From Citrobacter portucalensis (GTDB taxonomy: Bacteria > Pseudomonadota > Gammaproteobacteria > Enterobacterales > Enterobacteriaceae), in NCBI RefSeq assembly GCF_002042885.1, contig NZ_MVFY01000021.1, positions 1 through 52,418 of the forward strand: a DNA stretch of 52,418 bases. The letters run 5' to 3'. The position numbers and the translations under genes were made by a program. The notes below the pieces were generated by a model that was given only the letters and a program-made list of their open reading frames with translations, searched no databases and was not told the origin of the DNA. Position 1 is the stretch's first letter, and every line of letters starts with the position of its first letter. This document shows positions 18,991 to 29,668 of this stretch, in pieces.

Positions 18991-20622
18991 ATGACTAACA
19001 TCACTAAAAAAAGTTTAGTAGCTGCGGGGATCTTAACTGCGCTAGTCGCAGGAAATGTTGCCACGGCGGCAGTAGTGCCAGCGGGTGTGCAGCTTGCTGA
19101 AAAGCAGACTCTGGTGCGTAATAACGGTTCGGAAGTGCAATCACTCGATCCCCATAAAATCGAAGGTGTACCTGAATCCAACATTAACCGTGACCTGTTT
19201 GAAGGTTTATTAATCAGTGATGTCGATGGCAAACCATCGCCTGGCGTGGCTGAAAAATGGGAAAATAAAGATTTTAAAGTCTGGACATTCCATCTGCGTA
19301 AAGATGCTAAGTGGTCTGACGGCACGCCTGTTACTGCTCAAGATTTCGTGTATAGCTGGCAACGTTTGGCTAATCCAAATACTGCATCACCGTATGCCAG
19401 TTATTTGCAGTACGGTCATATTGTCAACATTGATGATATTATCGCCGGTAAAAAACCGGTCACCGATCTGGGCGTAAAAGCTCTCGACGATCATACTTTT
19501 GAAGTTACCCTCAGCGAACCAGTTCCTTATTTCTACAAACTGCTTGTGCACTCTTCCGTTTCACCGGTTCCCAGAGCGGCTGTTGAAAAATTTGGCGAGA
19601 AGTGGACCCAGCCCGCTAACATCGTTACTAACGGTGCGTATAAACTGAAAGACTGGGTTGTGAACGAGCGCATTGTGCTTGAGCGTAATACCAACTATTG
19701 GGACAACGCCAAAACGGTTATTAACCAGGTAACCTACCTGCCTATTTCTTCTGAAGTGACTGACGTAAACCGCTATCGCAGCGGTGAAATCGACATGACC
19801 TATAACAACATGCCGATTGAGTTATTCCAGAAACTGAAAAAAGAGATCCCGAACGAAGTCCACGTTGACCCGTATCTGTGCACCTATTATTACGAAATCA
19901 ACAACCAGAAAGCACCGTTCAACGATGTTCGTGTTCGTACCGCCCTGAAGCTGGCGTTGGATCGTGACATTATCGTCAATAAAGTGAAAAACCAGGGTGA
20001 CCTGCCAGCATATAGCTTTACTCCTCCATACACCGATGGCGCGAAACTGGTTGAGCCAGAGTGGTTCAAGTGGTCTCAGGAAAAACGTAATGAAGAAGCG
20101 AAGAAACTGCTGGCTGAGGCCGGATATACCGCTGAGAAACCGCTGACCTTTGATCTGCTGTATAACACCTCAGACCTGCATAAGAAGCTGGCTATTGCCG
20201 CGGCATCTATCTGGAAGAAAAATCTGGGTGCTAATGTGAAGCTGGAAAACCAGGAATGGAAAACGTTCCTCGATACGCGCCATCAGGGCAACTATGATGT
20301 TTCACGTGCGGGCTGGTGTGCGGACTATAACGAACCGACGTCCTTCCTGAATATGGTGCTGTCCGACAGCTCCAATAATACCGTCCACTATAAGAGCCCG
20401 GCATTTGATAAGCTGATTGCGGATACGCTGAAAGTGACGGATGAAGCGCAACGCAGCGAACTGTATTCGAAAGCGGAACAGCAGCTGGATAAAGATTCTG
20501 CGATTGTACCGGTTTATTACTATGTTAACGCCCGCCTGGTTAAACCATGGGTTGGCGGATACTCCGGTAAAGACCCGATGGATAATATCCACGTTAAAGA
20601 CTTGTATATTATCAAGCATTAA
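18991..20622 (+). CDS. oppA: Periplasmic oligopeptide-binding protein OppA
   Basis: This 543-residue solute-binding protein of the SBP family 5 captures peptides of two to five residues in the periplasm and delivers them to OppBC. Residues 1-26 form a Sec signal peptide with two lysines, a hydrophobic core and cleavage after ATA. The mature protein shows the family signature near WTFHLRKDAKWSDGTPVTAQDFVYSW. The ATG follows GAGGGAG at 18975-18981. It is first in oppABCDF, and a hairpin with a T-run after the stop should let oppA be made in excess over the membrane parts. Confidence 0.99.
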   Translation: MTNITKKSLVAAGILTALVAGNVATAAVVPAGVQLAEKQTLVRNNGSEVQSLDPHKIEGVPESNINRDLFEGLLISDVDGKPSPGVAEKWENKDFKVWTFHLRKDAKWSDGTPVTAQDFVYSWQRLANPNTASPYASYLQYGHIVNIDDIIAGKKPVTDLGVKALDDHTFEVTLSEPVPYFYKLLVHSSVSPVPRAAVEKFGEKWTQPANIVTNGAYKLKDWVVNERIVLERNTNYWDNAKTVINQVTYLPISSEVTDVNRYRSGEIDMTYNNMPIELFQKLKKEIPNEVHVDPYLCTYYYEINNQKAPFNDVRVRTALKLALDRDIIVNKVKNQGDLPAYSFTPPYTDGAKLVEPEWFKWSQEKRNEEAKKLLAEAGYTAEKPLTFDLLYNTSDLHKKLAIAAASIWKKNLGANVKLENQEWKTFLDTRHQGNYDVSRAGWCADYNEPTSFLNMVLSDSSNNTVHYKSPAFDKLIADTLKVTDEAQRSELYSKAEQQLDKDSAIVPVYYYVNARLVKPWVGGYSGKDPMDNIHVKDLYIIKH

Positions 20623-20627
20623 TGGCA

Positions 20628-20665
20628 AGACGTGGGGCAATCATGTTGCCCCACAGTGTCTTTTT
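20628..20665 (+). terminator. oppA-oppB intercistronic terminator/attenuator
   Basis: The 9-bp stem GTGGGGCAA (20632-20640) / TTGCCCCAC (20646-20654) with a 5-nt loop is followed after six bases by TTTTT. It could terminate part of the transcripts or protect the oppA mRNA 3' end. Confidence 0.75.
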
Positions 20666-20700
20666 CTTCGAACTATATATACCTCTTTAGACAAAGAGAG

Positions 20701-20828
20701 GTATACCCTAAATAATTCACGTTGCAGGAAGGCGGCAACGCAGCGAATCGCCAGGAGCTTACTTAAGTAAGTGACTGGCGTGAGCGAGTAAAGCCAACGC
20801 ACTTGCAGCTTGAAGTATGACGGGTATA
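20701..20828. repeat. Enterobacterial intergenic repeat between oppA and oppB
   Basis: This is an about 127-bp element with terminal inverted repeats TATACCC (20702-20708) and GGGTATA (20822-20828). It starts ACCCTAAATAATTC and ends CTTGAAGTATGACGGG. Its core can fold: CGCCAG (20749-20754) pairs with CTGGCG (20775-20780) around the palindrome CTTACTTAAGTAAG (20758-20771). I recall near-identical sequences scattered in enterobacterial intergenic regions (RSA-type; name from memory). It ends only 27 bp before the oppB start, so it is inside the opp transcript. Confidence 0.75.
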
Positions 20829-20854
20829 AAGGCACACGCCAGAAGGTACGGGCA

Positions 20855-21775
20855 ATGTTAAAATTTATATTACGTCGCTGTCTGGAAGCGATTCCGACGC
20901 TGTTTATTCTTATTACGATTTCATTCTTTATGATGCGCCTTGCGCCGGGTAGCCCATTCACCGGGGAACGCGCATTGCCGCCAGAAGTGCTGGCTAATAT
21001 TGAAGCGAAATATCATCTCAACGATCCCATCTCCACACAGTATTTCAGCTATCTGAAACAGCTGGCGCACGGCGATTTTGGACCATCCTTTAAATATAAA
21101 GACTACACGGTTAACGACCTCGTTGCCTCGAGCTTCCCGGTTTCTGCGAAGCTGGGTGCGGCAGCCTTTATTCTGGCGGTGCTCGTCGGTGTTAGCGCCG
21201 GAGTGATAGCCGCGCTGAAGCAAAATACACGTTGGGACTATACGGTGATGGGGGTGGCAATGACCGGGGTGGTTATCCCCAGTTTCGTGGTCGCTCCCTT
21301 ATTGGTCATGATATTTGCCATCACCTTGAAATGGCTACCCGGCGGGGGCTGGAACGGCGGGGCGCTGAAATTTATGATCCTGCCGATGGTGGCCTTGTCA
21401 CTGGCCTACATCGCCAGTATCGCCCGTATTACTCGTGGTTCGATGATTGAAGTACTGCACTCTAACTTTATTCGTACCGCGCGCGCTAAAGGGCTGCCGA
21501 TGCGGCGGATTATTTTCCGCCATGCGTTGAAACCTGCGCTGTTGCCAGTGTTGTCCTATATGGGACCGGCATTTGTCGGCATTATCACCGGTTCGATGGT
21601 TATTGAAACCATTTATGGTTTGCCGGGTATTGGCCAGTTGTTCGTCAATGGGGCGTTAAACCGCGACTATTCGCTGGTTCTTAGTCTGACCATATTGGTG
21701 GGTACGCTGACCATCGTGTTTAACGCGATTGTCGATGTGCTGTATGCCGTTATCGACCCGAAAATTCGTTACTGA
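20855..21775 (+). CDS. oppB: Oligopeptide ABC transporter permease OppB
   Basis: This 306-residue inner-membrane permease pairs with OppC to form the peptide channel. It shows an N-terminal anchor helix (RRCLEAIPTLFILITISFF), a periplasmic loop and a five-helix BPD_transp_1 core. The EAA-type coupling loop is near RTARAKGLPMRRIIFRHALKPA (about 205-226). The ATG at 20855 gives the family length; the frame is open to 20810 inside the repeat element. It lies 232 bp after oppA and 14 bp before oppC. Confidence 0.98.
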   Translation: MLKFILRRCLEAIPTLFILITISFFMMRLAPGSPFTGERALPPEVLANIEAKYHLNDPISTQYFSYLKQLAHGDFGPSFKYKDYTVNDLVASSFPVSAKLGAAAFILAVLVGVSAGVIAALKQNTRWDYTVMGVAMTGVVIPSFVVAPLLVMIFAITLKWLPGGGWNGGALKFMILPMVALSLAYIASIARITRGSMIEVLHSNFIRTARAKGLPMRRIIFRHALKPALLPVLSYMGPAFVGIITGSMVIETIYGLPGIGQLFVNGALNRDYSLVLSLTILVGTLTIVFNAIVDVLYAVIDPKIRY

Positions 21776-21789
21776 TACTGGAGCTCGCT

Positions 21790-22698
21790 ATGATGTTAAG
21801 TAAGAAAAACAGCGAGGCGCTGGAGAATTTCAGTGAAAAGCTGGAGGTCGAAGGCCGCAGCCTGTGGCAGGACGCGCGTCGACGCTTTATGCATAACCGC
21901 GCGGCGGTAGCAAGCCTGGTGGTGCTGGTAATTATTGCGCTGTTCGTGACGCTGGCACCGATGCTGTCGCAGTTTACCTACTTCGATACCGACTGGGGCA
22001 TGATGTCCAGCGCGCCGGATACGGAATCAGGCCACTATTTCGGTACTGACTCTTCGGGACGAGACCTGTTGGTGCGCGTGGCAATTGGCGGGCGCATTTC
22101 GCTGATGGTCGGCATTGCGGCGGCGTTAGTCGCGGTGGTTGTTGGTACGCTGTACGGTTCTCTGTCGGGCTACCTCGGCGGAAAAATTGACTCGGTGATG
22201 ATGCGTCTGCTGGAAATCCTCAACTCCTTCCCGTTCATGTTCTTCGTGATCCTGCTGGTCACCTTCTTTGGGCAAAATATCCTGCTGATTTTTGTCGCTA
22301 TCGGAATGGTCTCCTGGCTCGATATGGCGCGTATCGTGCGTGGACAAACGCTGAGTCTCAAGCGCAAAGAGTTCATTGAAGCAGCACAAGTGGGTGGGGT
22401 ATCTACCGTACGTATCGTTATCCGTCATATCGTGCCGAACGTGCTGGGCGTAGTGGTGGTATACGCTTCATTGCTGGTGCCGAGCATGATTCTGTTTGAA
22501 TCCTTCCTGAGCTTTTTGGGATTAGGTACGCAAGAACCGTTAAGTAGTTGGGGTGCGCTGCTCAGTGATGGTGCCAACTCGATGGAAGTCTCACCATGGC
22601 TGCTACTGTTCCCGGCAGGTTTCCTGGTGGTCACTTTGTTCTGTTTTAACTTTATTGGCGATGGCCTGCGTGATGCCCTCGACCCGAAAGACCGTTAA
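21790..22698 (+). CDS. oppC: Oligopeptide ABC transporter permease OppC
   Basis: This 302-residue partner permease of OppB has a long N-terminal cytoplasmic part (about 1-37), a first anchor helix, a periplasmic loop with the conserved GTDSSGRDLLVR, and a five-helix core. The EAA coupling loop EAAQVGGVSTVRIVIRH is near 197-213. A double ATG opens the frame; the first is used as in E. coli. It is followed 11 bp later by oppD. Confidence 0.98.
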   Translation: MMLSKKNSEALENFSEKLEVEGRSLWQDARRRFMHNRAAVASLVVLVIIALFVTLAPMLSQFTYFDTDWGMMSSAPDTESGHYFGTDSSGRDLLVRVAIGGRISLMVGIAAALVAVVVGTLYGSLSGYLGGKIDSVMMRLLEILNSFPFMFFVILLVTFFGQNILLIFVAIGMVSWLDMARIVRGQTLSLKRKEFIEAAQVGGVSTVRIVIRHIVPNVLGVVVVYASLLVPSMILFESFLSFLGLGTQEPLSSWGALLSDGANSMEVSPWLLLFPAGFLVVTLFCFNFIGDGLRDALDPKDR

Positions 22699-22709
22699 GG
22701 AGTGCAGCC

Positions 22710-23723
22710 ATGAGCGTAATTGAAACCTCAACCGCGCCGCTCGCGCAACAACAGGCTAACGCACTGCTAAACGTAAAAGATTTGCGTGTGACGTTTGCGA
22801 CCCCCGACGGCGATGTAACTGCGGTCAACGATTTAAACTTTTCTCTGCGAGCCGGAGAAACGCTGGGTATTGTCGGTGAATCCGGTTCGGGTAAATCGCA
22901 GACGGCCTTTGCCCTGATGGGGCTGCTGGCGGCGAATGGTCGTATCGGGGGCTCCGCAACGTTCAACGGGCGTGAAATTCTGAATTTACCGGAACGTGAA
23001 CTGAACAAACTGCGCGCCGAGCAAATCTCGATGATTTTCCAGGACCCGATGACGTCTCTCAATCCGTACATGCGGGTCGGGGAGCAGTTGATGGAAGTTC
23101 TGATGCTGCATAAAGGCATGAGCAAAGCGGAAGCTTTTGAAGAGTCGGTCAGAATGCTGGATGCGGTGAAAATGCCGGAAGCGCGTAAGCGTATGAAAAT
23201 GTATCCTCATGAATTCTCCGGTGGTATGCGTCAGCGCGTAATGATCGCCATGGCGCTGCTGTGCAGGCCCAAATTACTGATTGCCGATGAACCAACCACT
23301 GCGCTCGATGTGACGGTACAGGCGCAAATTATGACGCTGCTGAATGAACTGAAAAGTGAATTCAACACCGCGATTATCATGATCACCCACGATCTGGGGG
23401 TTGTTGCCGGTATTTGCGATAAAGTCCTGGTGATGTATGCCGGACGTACTATGGAATACGGCAGTGCGCGGGATGTCTTTTATAAACCCGTTCATCCGTA
23501 TTCGATTGGTTTGCTAAATGCCGTACCTCGTCTGGATGCCGAAGGGGAAGAGATGCTCACTATCCCTGGCAACCCACCGAACTTACTGCGTCTACCAAAA
23601 GGTTGTCCATTCCAGCCGCGTTGCCCGCATGCGATGGAAATCTGTAGCAGTGCTCCGCCACTGGAGGAATTTAGCCCAGGCCGTCTGCGTGCCTGCTTTA
23701 AGCCGGTGGAGGAACTGGTATGA
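22710..23723 (+). CDS. oppD: Oligopeptide ABC transporter ATP-binding protein OppD
   Basis: This 337-residue cytoplasmic ATPase is one of the two dissimilar ATPases that drive OppBC. Walker A is GESGSGKSQ near 56-64, the signature is FSGGMRQR, Walker B is [12 protein letters not shown] and the switch His is in MITHDLG. The C-terminal oligopeptide/dipeptide-type extension has the cysteine-rich stretch [15 protein letters not shown]. Its stop overlaps the oppF start by 4 bp (ATGA), so the two ATPases are probably translated in step. Confidence 0.98.
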   Translation: MSVIETSTAPLAQQQANALLNVKDLRVTFATPDGDVTAVNDLNFSLRAGETLGIVGESGSGKSQTAFALMGLLAANGRIGGSATFNGREILNLPERELNKLRAEQISMIFQDPMTSLNPYMRVGEQLMEVLMLHKGMSKAEAFEESVRMLDAVKMPEARKRMKMYPHEFSGGMRQRVMIAMALLCRPKLLIADEPTTALDVTVQAQIMTLLNELKSEFNTAIIMITHDLGVVAGICDKVLVMYAGRTMEYGSARDVFYKPVHPYSIGLLNAVPRLDAEGEEMLTIPGNPPNLLRLPKGCPFQPRCPHAMEICSSAPPLEEFSPGRLRACFKPVEELV

Positions 23724-24724
23724 ATACGGTGACCGAACAACGTAAAGTGCTCCTTGAGATTGCCGACCTTAAAGTCCATTTCGATATTAAAGATGGCAAA
23801 CAGTGGTTCTGGCAACCGTCTAAAACCCTGAAGGCGGTTGATGGCGTAACCCTGCGACTGTATGAGGGCGAAACCCTGGGTGTGGTCGGTGAATCAGGCT
23901 GCGGGAAATCGACCTTTGCCCGTGCGATTATCGGCCTGGTGAAGGCCACCGATGGAAAGGTTGCCTGGCTGGGTAAAGATTTACTGGGCATGAAACCCGA
24001 TGAGTGGCGGGAAGTGCGCAGCGATATCCAGATGATTTTCCAGGATCCGCTGGCATCGTTAAACCCGCGCATGACCATTGGTGAAATCATTGCCGAACCG
24101 CTGCGAACTTATCATCCGAATCTTCCTGGTCAGGAAGTCCGCGACCGTGTGAAGGCGATGATGATGAAGGTTGGATTACTGCCCAACCTGATTAACCGCT
24201 ACCCACATGAGTTTTCCGGTGGCCAGTGTCAGCGTATCGGTATTGCCCGCGCGCTGATCCTTGAACCAAAGTTGATTATCTGCGATGAACCGGTTTCGGC
24301 GCTGGATGTATCAATCCAGGCCCAGGTGGTTAATCTGCTGCAACAGCTTCAGCGCGAAATGGGATTATCGTTAATCTTCATTGCTCACGACCTCGCGGTG
24401 GTTAAACACATCTCCGACCGTGTGCTGGTTATGTATCTCGGACATGCGGTGGAATTAGGGACTTATGACGAGGTGTACCATAACCCGCTGCATCCTTATA
24501 CCAAAGCGCTGATGTCTGCGGTGCCGATCCCCGATCCGGATCAGGAAAGGAACAAGGTTATCCAGTTGTTGGAAGGCGAATTACCGTCCCCGATTAATCC
24601 TCCTTCCGGTTGCGTGTTCCGTACGCGCTGTCCGATTGCTGGACCGGAATGCGCAAAAACGCGCCCGGTTCTGGAAGGAAGTTTCCGACATGCAGTTTCC
24701 TGCCTGAAAGTAGACCCGCTATAA
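23720..24724 (+). CDS. oppF: Oligopeptide ABC transporter ATP-binding protein OppF
   Basis: This 334-residue second ATPase of the Opp system forms the heterodimer with OppD. Walker A is GESGCGKST, the signature is FSGGQCQR (Cys within it, usual for OppF), and Walker B is LIICDEPVSALD. The same C-terminal cysteine-rich extension is present (GCVFRTRCPIAGPEC). It is the last opp gene and is closed by a terminator directly after the stop. Confidence 0.98.
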   Translation: MNTVTEQRKVLLEIADLKVHFDIKDGKQWFWQPSKTLKAVDGVTLRLYEGETLGVVGESGCGKSTFARAIIGLVKATDGKVAWLGKDLLGMKPDEWREVRSDIQMIFQDPLASLNPRMTIGEIIAEPLRTYHPNLPGQEVRDRVKAMMMKVGLLPNLINRYPHEFSGGQCQRIGIARALILEPKLIICDEPVSALDVSIQAQVVNLLQQLQREMGLSLIFIAHDLAVVKHISDRVLVMYLGHAVELGTYDEVYHNPLHPYTKALMSAVPIPDPDQERNKVIQLLEGELPSPINPPSGCVFRTRCPIAGPECAKTRPVLEGSFRHAVSCLKVDPL

Positions 24725-24730
24725 TCCTGA

Positions 24731-24757
24731 GGGCTGACAAAGGTCAGCCCTTTTTTT
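24731..24757 (+). terminator. opp operon terminator
   Basis: The stem GGGCTGAC / GTCAGCCC with loop AAAG runs into seven Ts at 24751-24757. The next gene's ribosome site (GAGG, 24761-24764) starts only a few bases later, so read-through or an internal promoter must feed that gene. Confidence 0.93.
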
Positions 24758-24769
24758 GGTGAGGTATCT

Positions 24770-25606
24770 GTGCCAGGTTTAGTCTCTTCTGTCCGCCGTG
24801 CGCTCTATCGCAAATTATTTGATTTAAACACCCGTTCAGGGCGTCGCTTTGAAGGTATGTGTGCGCTATTTGCCTTGCTCAGCGTTATCGTTATCTTCAT
24901 TGAGTCCGGAGTAGGGACGCAATACCATTTAACCTTTGAGGAATGGCGCGTTTTTGTCTGGCTGGAGATCTTTATTACTCTGGTCTTCACCCTCGAATAT
25001 CTTCTGCGCTTATGTTGCTGGGCTAACCCCGCTAAATATGTGTTCAGCTTCTGGGGGATAATTGACCTTGCCACCATTCTGCCGCTGTATGTGATGTGGC
25101 TATGGCCGGAAATCAGTCTGAGCTATGTTTTCGCCTGGCGAGCGATGCGTGTCCTGCGTGTCCTGCGTATTCTCAAGCTGCTGCGCTTTATGCCTTCTCT
25201 GCGGGTGTTCTGGAATGCGTTAAAAAGCGCCCGACATCAGCTGATGCTGTTCTATTCCTTTATCGCCATCCTGATGGTGGTTTTTGGCGCGATGATGTAT
25301 CTGATTGAAGGGCCAAAATATGGGTTTACTACGCTGAATGCGTCGGTGTATTGGGCGATTGTTACTGTAACCACCGTCGGCTATGGCGATATCACGCCGC
25401 ACACACCGTTGGGGCGCATGGTGGCGTCTGTGCTTATCCTGATTGGTTACTCGGTGATTGCAATACCGACGGGATTGATTACCACGCACATGAGCAGTGC
25501 GTTCCAGCAGCGCGGGCACCAACGAAAATGTCCGCAGTGCCAGCAGGCGCAGCACGAACATAGTGCGCAATTTTGTAACCGCTGTGGAAGTAAACTGCCG
25601 GGTTAA
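24770..25606 (+). CDS. Six-helix voltage-gated K+-type channel with C-terminal zinc ribbon
   Basis: This 278-residue inner-membrane ion channel of the voltage-gated cation family starts at GTG 24770 with GAGG 5 bp before. S1 is about 30-47, S2 58-83, S3 90-110. S4 is a full voltage sensor with a basic residue at every third position (Arg124, 127, 130, 133, Lys136, Arg139). S5 is 157-180, the pore loop holds the K+ filter TVGYGD (202-207), and S6 is 214-240. The tail ends in a zinc ribbon (Cys254, 257, 269, 272). It has no RCK domain, so it is not kch. E. coli K-12 lacks it after oppF as I recall; I believe Salmonella has a similar gene. The natural ion and gating role are inferred from motifs. 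Confidence 0.88.
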   Translation: MPGLVSSVRRALYRKLFDLNTRSGRRFEGMCALFALLSVIVIFIESGVGTQYHLTFEEWRVFVWLEIFITLVFTLEYLLRLCCWANPAKYVFSFWGIIDLATILPLYVMWLWPEISLSYVFAWRAMRVLRVLRILKLLRFMPSLRVFWNALKSARHQLMLFYSFIAILMVVFGAMMYLIEGPKYGFTTLNASVYWAIVTVTTVGYGDITPHTPLGRMVASVLILIGYSVIAIPTGLITTHMSSAFQQRGHQRKCPQCQQAQHEHSAQFCNRCGSKLPG

Positions 25607-25611
25607 AAATG

Positions 25612-25637
25612 AAAAAAGCTGCGAGAGCAGCTTTTTT
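25612..25637. terminator. Bidirectional terminator between the channel gene and yciU
   Basis: The stem AAAAAAGCTGC / GCAGCTTTTTT with loop GAGA gives a T-run on both strands and serves the convergent channel gene and the yciU side. Confidence 0.92.
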
Positions 25638-25643
25638 GTTTGA

Positions 25644-27468
<1,825 letters not shown>

Positions 27469-27610
27469 AAATTTAAAAATCCTTTTGAAAGCGTATTGTT
27501 AAGAGTTTACGCATCAGGATTAATCTGGCAAATAAAAACACGGGAAAACCACTGGCCTGCATTCGGTCTGGCGTTATAATGGCCGCTCAGTGACTGGAAG
27601 AGTAGTTAAC

Positions 27611-27784
27611 ATGAAGCGTAGTAGAACGGAAGTGGGACGCTGGCGGATGCTGCGTCAGGCTAGCCGCCGTAAAGCACGTTGGCTTGAAGGACAATCGCGT
27701 CGTAATATGCGTATCCACACTATCAGAAAGTGCATTCTCAACCATCAACGCAACTCGTTGCTGTTTGCAATCCACAGTATCTGA
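27611..27784 (+). CDS. yciY: Small basic protein YciY
   Basis: This 57-residue very basic protein (MKRSRTEVGRWRM...) has many Arg and few acidic residues. It matches E. coli YciY as I recall, whose function is unknown. The ATG at 27611 follows GAAGAG at 27597-27602. No membrane segment or known fold is evident. The gene is divergent from clsA and precedes a hairpin at 27789. Confidence 0.8.
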   Translation: MKRSRTEVGRWRMLRQASRRKARWLEGQSRRNMRIHTIRKCILNHQRNSLLFAIHSI

Positions 27785-27788
27785 TCTA

Positions 27789-27811
27789 AAAGGGCACCGC
27801 TGGCGGTGCCC
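27789..27811. terminator. Hairpin between convergent yciY and yciI
   Basis: A GC-rich stem GGGCACCGC / GCGGTGCCC (27790-27798 and 27801-27809), with almost no loop and no T-run on the yciY side. It lies in the gap between the two stops and may stop transcripts from either side. Confidence 0.5.
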
Positions 27812-27834
27812 AATGTCTGCGTTTGTTCTGTTTT

Positions 27835-28131
27835 TTAAAATACTTTCTTGTAAGGTTTTACTGAAACCTGCGCATAAACGCCCGCCGCAACATACGGATC
27901 GGCATCTGCCCACGCCTGTGCCGCCTCCAAAGATTCAAATTCGGCAATCACCGTCGAGCCGGTAAAACCCGCCGCACCGGGATCGTTACTGTCGACCGCT
28001 GGCATGGGGCCCGCCGTGAGCAAACGACCTTCGTCATGAAGGAGTTGCAGGCGAGCCAGATGAGCAGGGCGCACGGAAAGACGTTTTTCGAGAGAGTCTG
28101 CGATATCTTGAGCGTAAATAACATACAGCAC
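27835..28131 (-). CDS. yciI: YCII-related domain protein YciI
   Basis: This 98-residue single-domain protein has the ferredoxin-like YCII fold, with the conserved His in RPAHLARL near 23 and Asp in WADADPY. A role as a small enzyme or binding protein is suggested for the family but not proven. The length and sequence match E. coli YciI. It is divergent from tonB. Confidence 0.95.
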   Translation of the reverse strand: MLYVIYAQDIADSLEKRLSVRPAHLARLQLLHDEGRLLTAGPMPAVDSNDPGAAGFTGSTVIAEFESLEAAQAWADADPYVAAGVYAQVSVKPYKKVF

Positions 28132-28286
28132 GGGTAGAGCTCCTTGAACGGTAAAAGTCGTTAATAACGTTATTGGAAAGGCCTAACAACTGCAACGGAA
28201 AGATAACTGATATGTTAAGGCCATACTCTGAAAGTGGTTTTTTATCATAAAATCGCGTTTTAAATGTCAGTTAGCACCACGGGCTT

Positions 28287-28312
28287 ATTGAATATGATTG
28301 CTATTTGCATTT
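28287..28312 (+). promoter_or_regulatory. tonB regulatory region with Fur box
   Basis: TTGAATATGATTGCTATTTG (28288-28307) and the following bases match, as I recall it, the E. coli tonB Fur-box region, which resembles the GATAATGAT-type Fur consensus. Iron-dependent repression of tonB is expected. Confidence 0.65.
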
Positions 28313-28355
28313 AAAATCAGGGCCTGGTTTTTTTACTGAAACGATTATGACTTCA

Positions 28356-29075
28356 ATGACCCTTGATTTACCTCGTCGCTTTCCCTGGCCAACGTTACTG
28401 TCTGTCGGCATTCATGGTGCCGTAGTGGCTGGTTTGCTGTATACCTCGGTACATCAGGTTATTGAACTACCTGCGCCAGCGCAGCCGATCTCTGTCACGA
28501 TGGTCGCGCCTGCCGATCTCGAACCGCCTCAGGCCGTTCAGCCGCCGCCGGAACCCGTTGTCGAGCCTGAACCGGAACCTGAACCGATTCCAGAGCCACC
28601 AAAAGAGGCGCCGGTGGTGATTGAAAAACCGAAGCCCAAGCCTAAACCGAAGCCAAAACCGGTTAAAAAGGTGGAAGAGCAACCGAAACGCGATGTTAAA
28701 CCAGCAGAACCGCGCCCGGCCTCCCCACTGGAAAATACGGCACCTACTCGCACAATGACCAATACCGCGCCGGCAACTACCAGCAAACCGGTGGTCAGTG
28801 CGCCATCGGGTCCACGCGCTTTAAGCCGTAATCAGCCTCAGTATCCGGCGCGAGCTCAGGCGCTGCGCATTGAAGGCCGGGTAAAGGTCAAATTTAACGT
28901 AACGCCGGATGGCCGGGTTGAAAATGTGGAGATCCTGTCGGCACAGCCTGCCAATATGTTTGAACGTGAAGTGAAAAACGCGATGCGTAGATGGCGTTAT
29001 GAAGCAGGTAAACCCGGTTCCGGACTTGTGGTGAATATTGTTTTCAAATTAAACGGCACAACGCAGATCGAGTAA
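28356..29075 (+). CDS. tonB: Energy-transducing protein TonB
   Basis: This 239-residue periplasm-spanning protein passes proton-motive energy from ExbB/ExbD to outer-membrane receptors. Residues 1-32 hold a signal anchor with the SxxxH motif (SVGIH; Ser16, His20). About 65-120 is the long Pro-rich arm of Glu-Pro and Lys-Pro repeats. About 150-239 is the C-terminal domain that grips TonB boxes ([18 protein letters not shown]). I start at ATG 28356 (MTLDLPRRF), the E. coli start; an in-frame ATG at 28347 is possible. The linker between Pro arm and C-domain is its most diverged part. Confidence 0.98.
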   Translation: MTLDLPRRFPWPTLLSVGIHGAVVAGLLYTSVHQVIELPAPAQPISVTMVAPADLEPPQAVQPPPEPVVEPEPEPEPIPEPPKEAPVVIEKPKPKPKPKPKPVKKVEEQPKRDVKPAEPRPASPLENTAPTRTMTNTAPATTSKPVVSAPSGPRALSRNQPQYPARAQALRIEGRVKVKFNVTPDGRVENVEILSAQPANMFEREVKNAMRRWRYEAGKPGSGLVVNIVFKLNGTTQIE

Positions 29076-29086
29076 GCATCAGGCCG

Positions 29087-29118
29087 TCCGGCAATGATCA
29101 AGAGTGATGATTGCCGGA
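29087..29118. terminator. Hairpin between convergent tonB and yciA
   Basis: A 14-bp stem TCCGGCAATGATCA / TGATGATTGCCGGA with one mismatch and loop AGAG lies just after tonB. It lacks a T-run and its arms resemble REP ends. It probably serves as a bidirectional 3'-end structure, as reported for the tonB locus of E. coli. Confidence 0.65.
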
Positions 29119-29139
29119 TAGCAGTACTGACGTGTGCTA

Positions 29140-29541
29140 TCAGACCAACGTGGGAATTGGACGTGGTTTCCCGTCTTTATCAACAGCAACGTAGATAAAC
29201 AGAGCTTCGGTAGCCTTATAGCGCTGTCCAATTGGTTCAGAAGCAACTTTCTTCACCCAAACTTCAATATTGATGCTGATCGAGGTTGTCCCGCGTTTCA
29301 CACAGCGCGCATAGCAACACACTACATCACCTACGGCGACCGGGCGCAAAAAGCTCATTCCTTCTACCCGCACCGTTACCACACGACCATGTGCGATCTC
29401 TTTGGCCTGAATCGCGCCACCTATATCCATTTGTGACATCAGCCAGCCGCCAAAAATATCACCGTTTGCGTTGGTATCGGCAGGCATGGCCAGAGTGCGT
29501 AAAACCAGTTCGCCCTGGGGAGTGTTATTCGTTGTTGTCAT
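29140..29541 (-). CDS. yciA: Hotdog-fold acyl-CoA thioesterase YciA
   Basis: This 133-residue cytosolic acyl-CoA hydrolase of the hotdog 4HBT family acts on a wide range of CoA esters in E. coli and Haemophilus. The active-site segment NANGDIFGGWLMSQMD (near 25-40), with its Asn/Asp, is intact. The gene is convergent with tonB and lies 164 bp from yciB, with the yciB terminator in between. Confidence 0.96.
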   Translation of the reverse strand: MTTTNNTPQGELVLRTLAMPADTNANGDIFGGWLMSQMDIGGAIQAKEIAHGRVVTVRVEGMSFLRPVAVGDVVCCYARCVKRGTTSISINIEVWVKKVASEPIGQRYKATEALFIYVAVDKDGKPRPIPTLV

Positions 29542-29668
29542 TGTAGAACCGACTATAGAGAAAGATTACAGGCGCGATGCTACTAGAATTTGTGCGTTGA
29601 GAACAGAGGGGATGCGGCGTGCGGAGCAGATGTAAGTCAGGTTGTCAGCACAATGGACGCGAGGGGAT

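Noticed and set aside
24770-25606. Calling the channel kch
   Set aside because: Kch has a large RCK domain and lies between cls and yciI in E. coli. This protein is shorter, has a full Arg-rich S4 and ends in a zinc ribbon.
28467-28786. Gly/Arg/Phe-rich frames opposite the tonB proline arm
   Set aside because: Low-complexity antisense of Pro-Glu/Pro-Lys repeats, not a gene.
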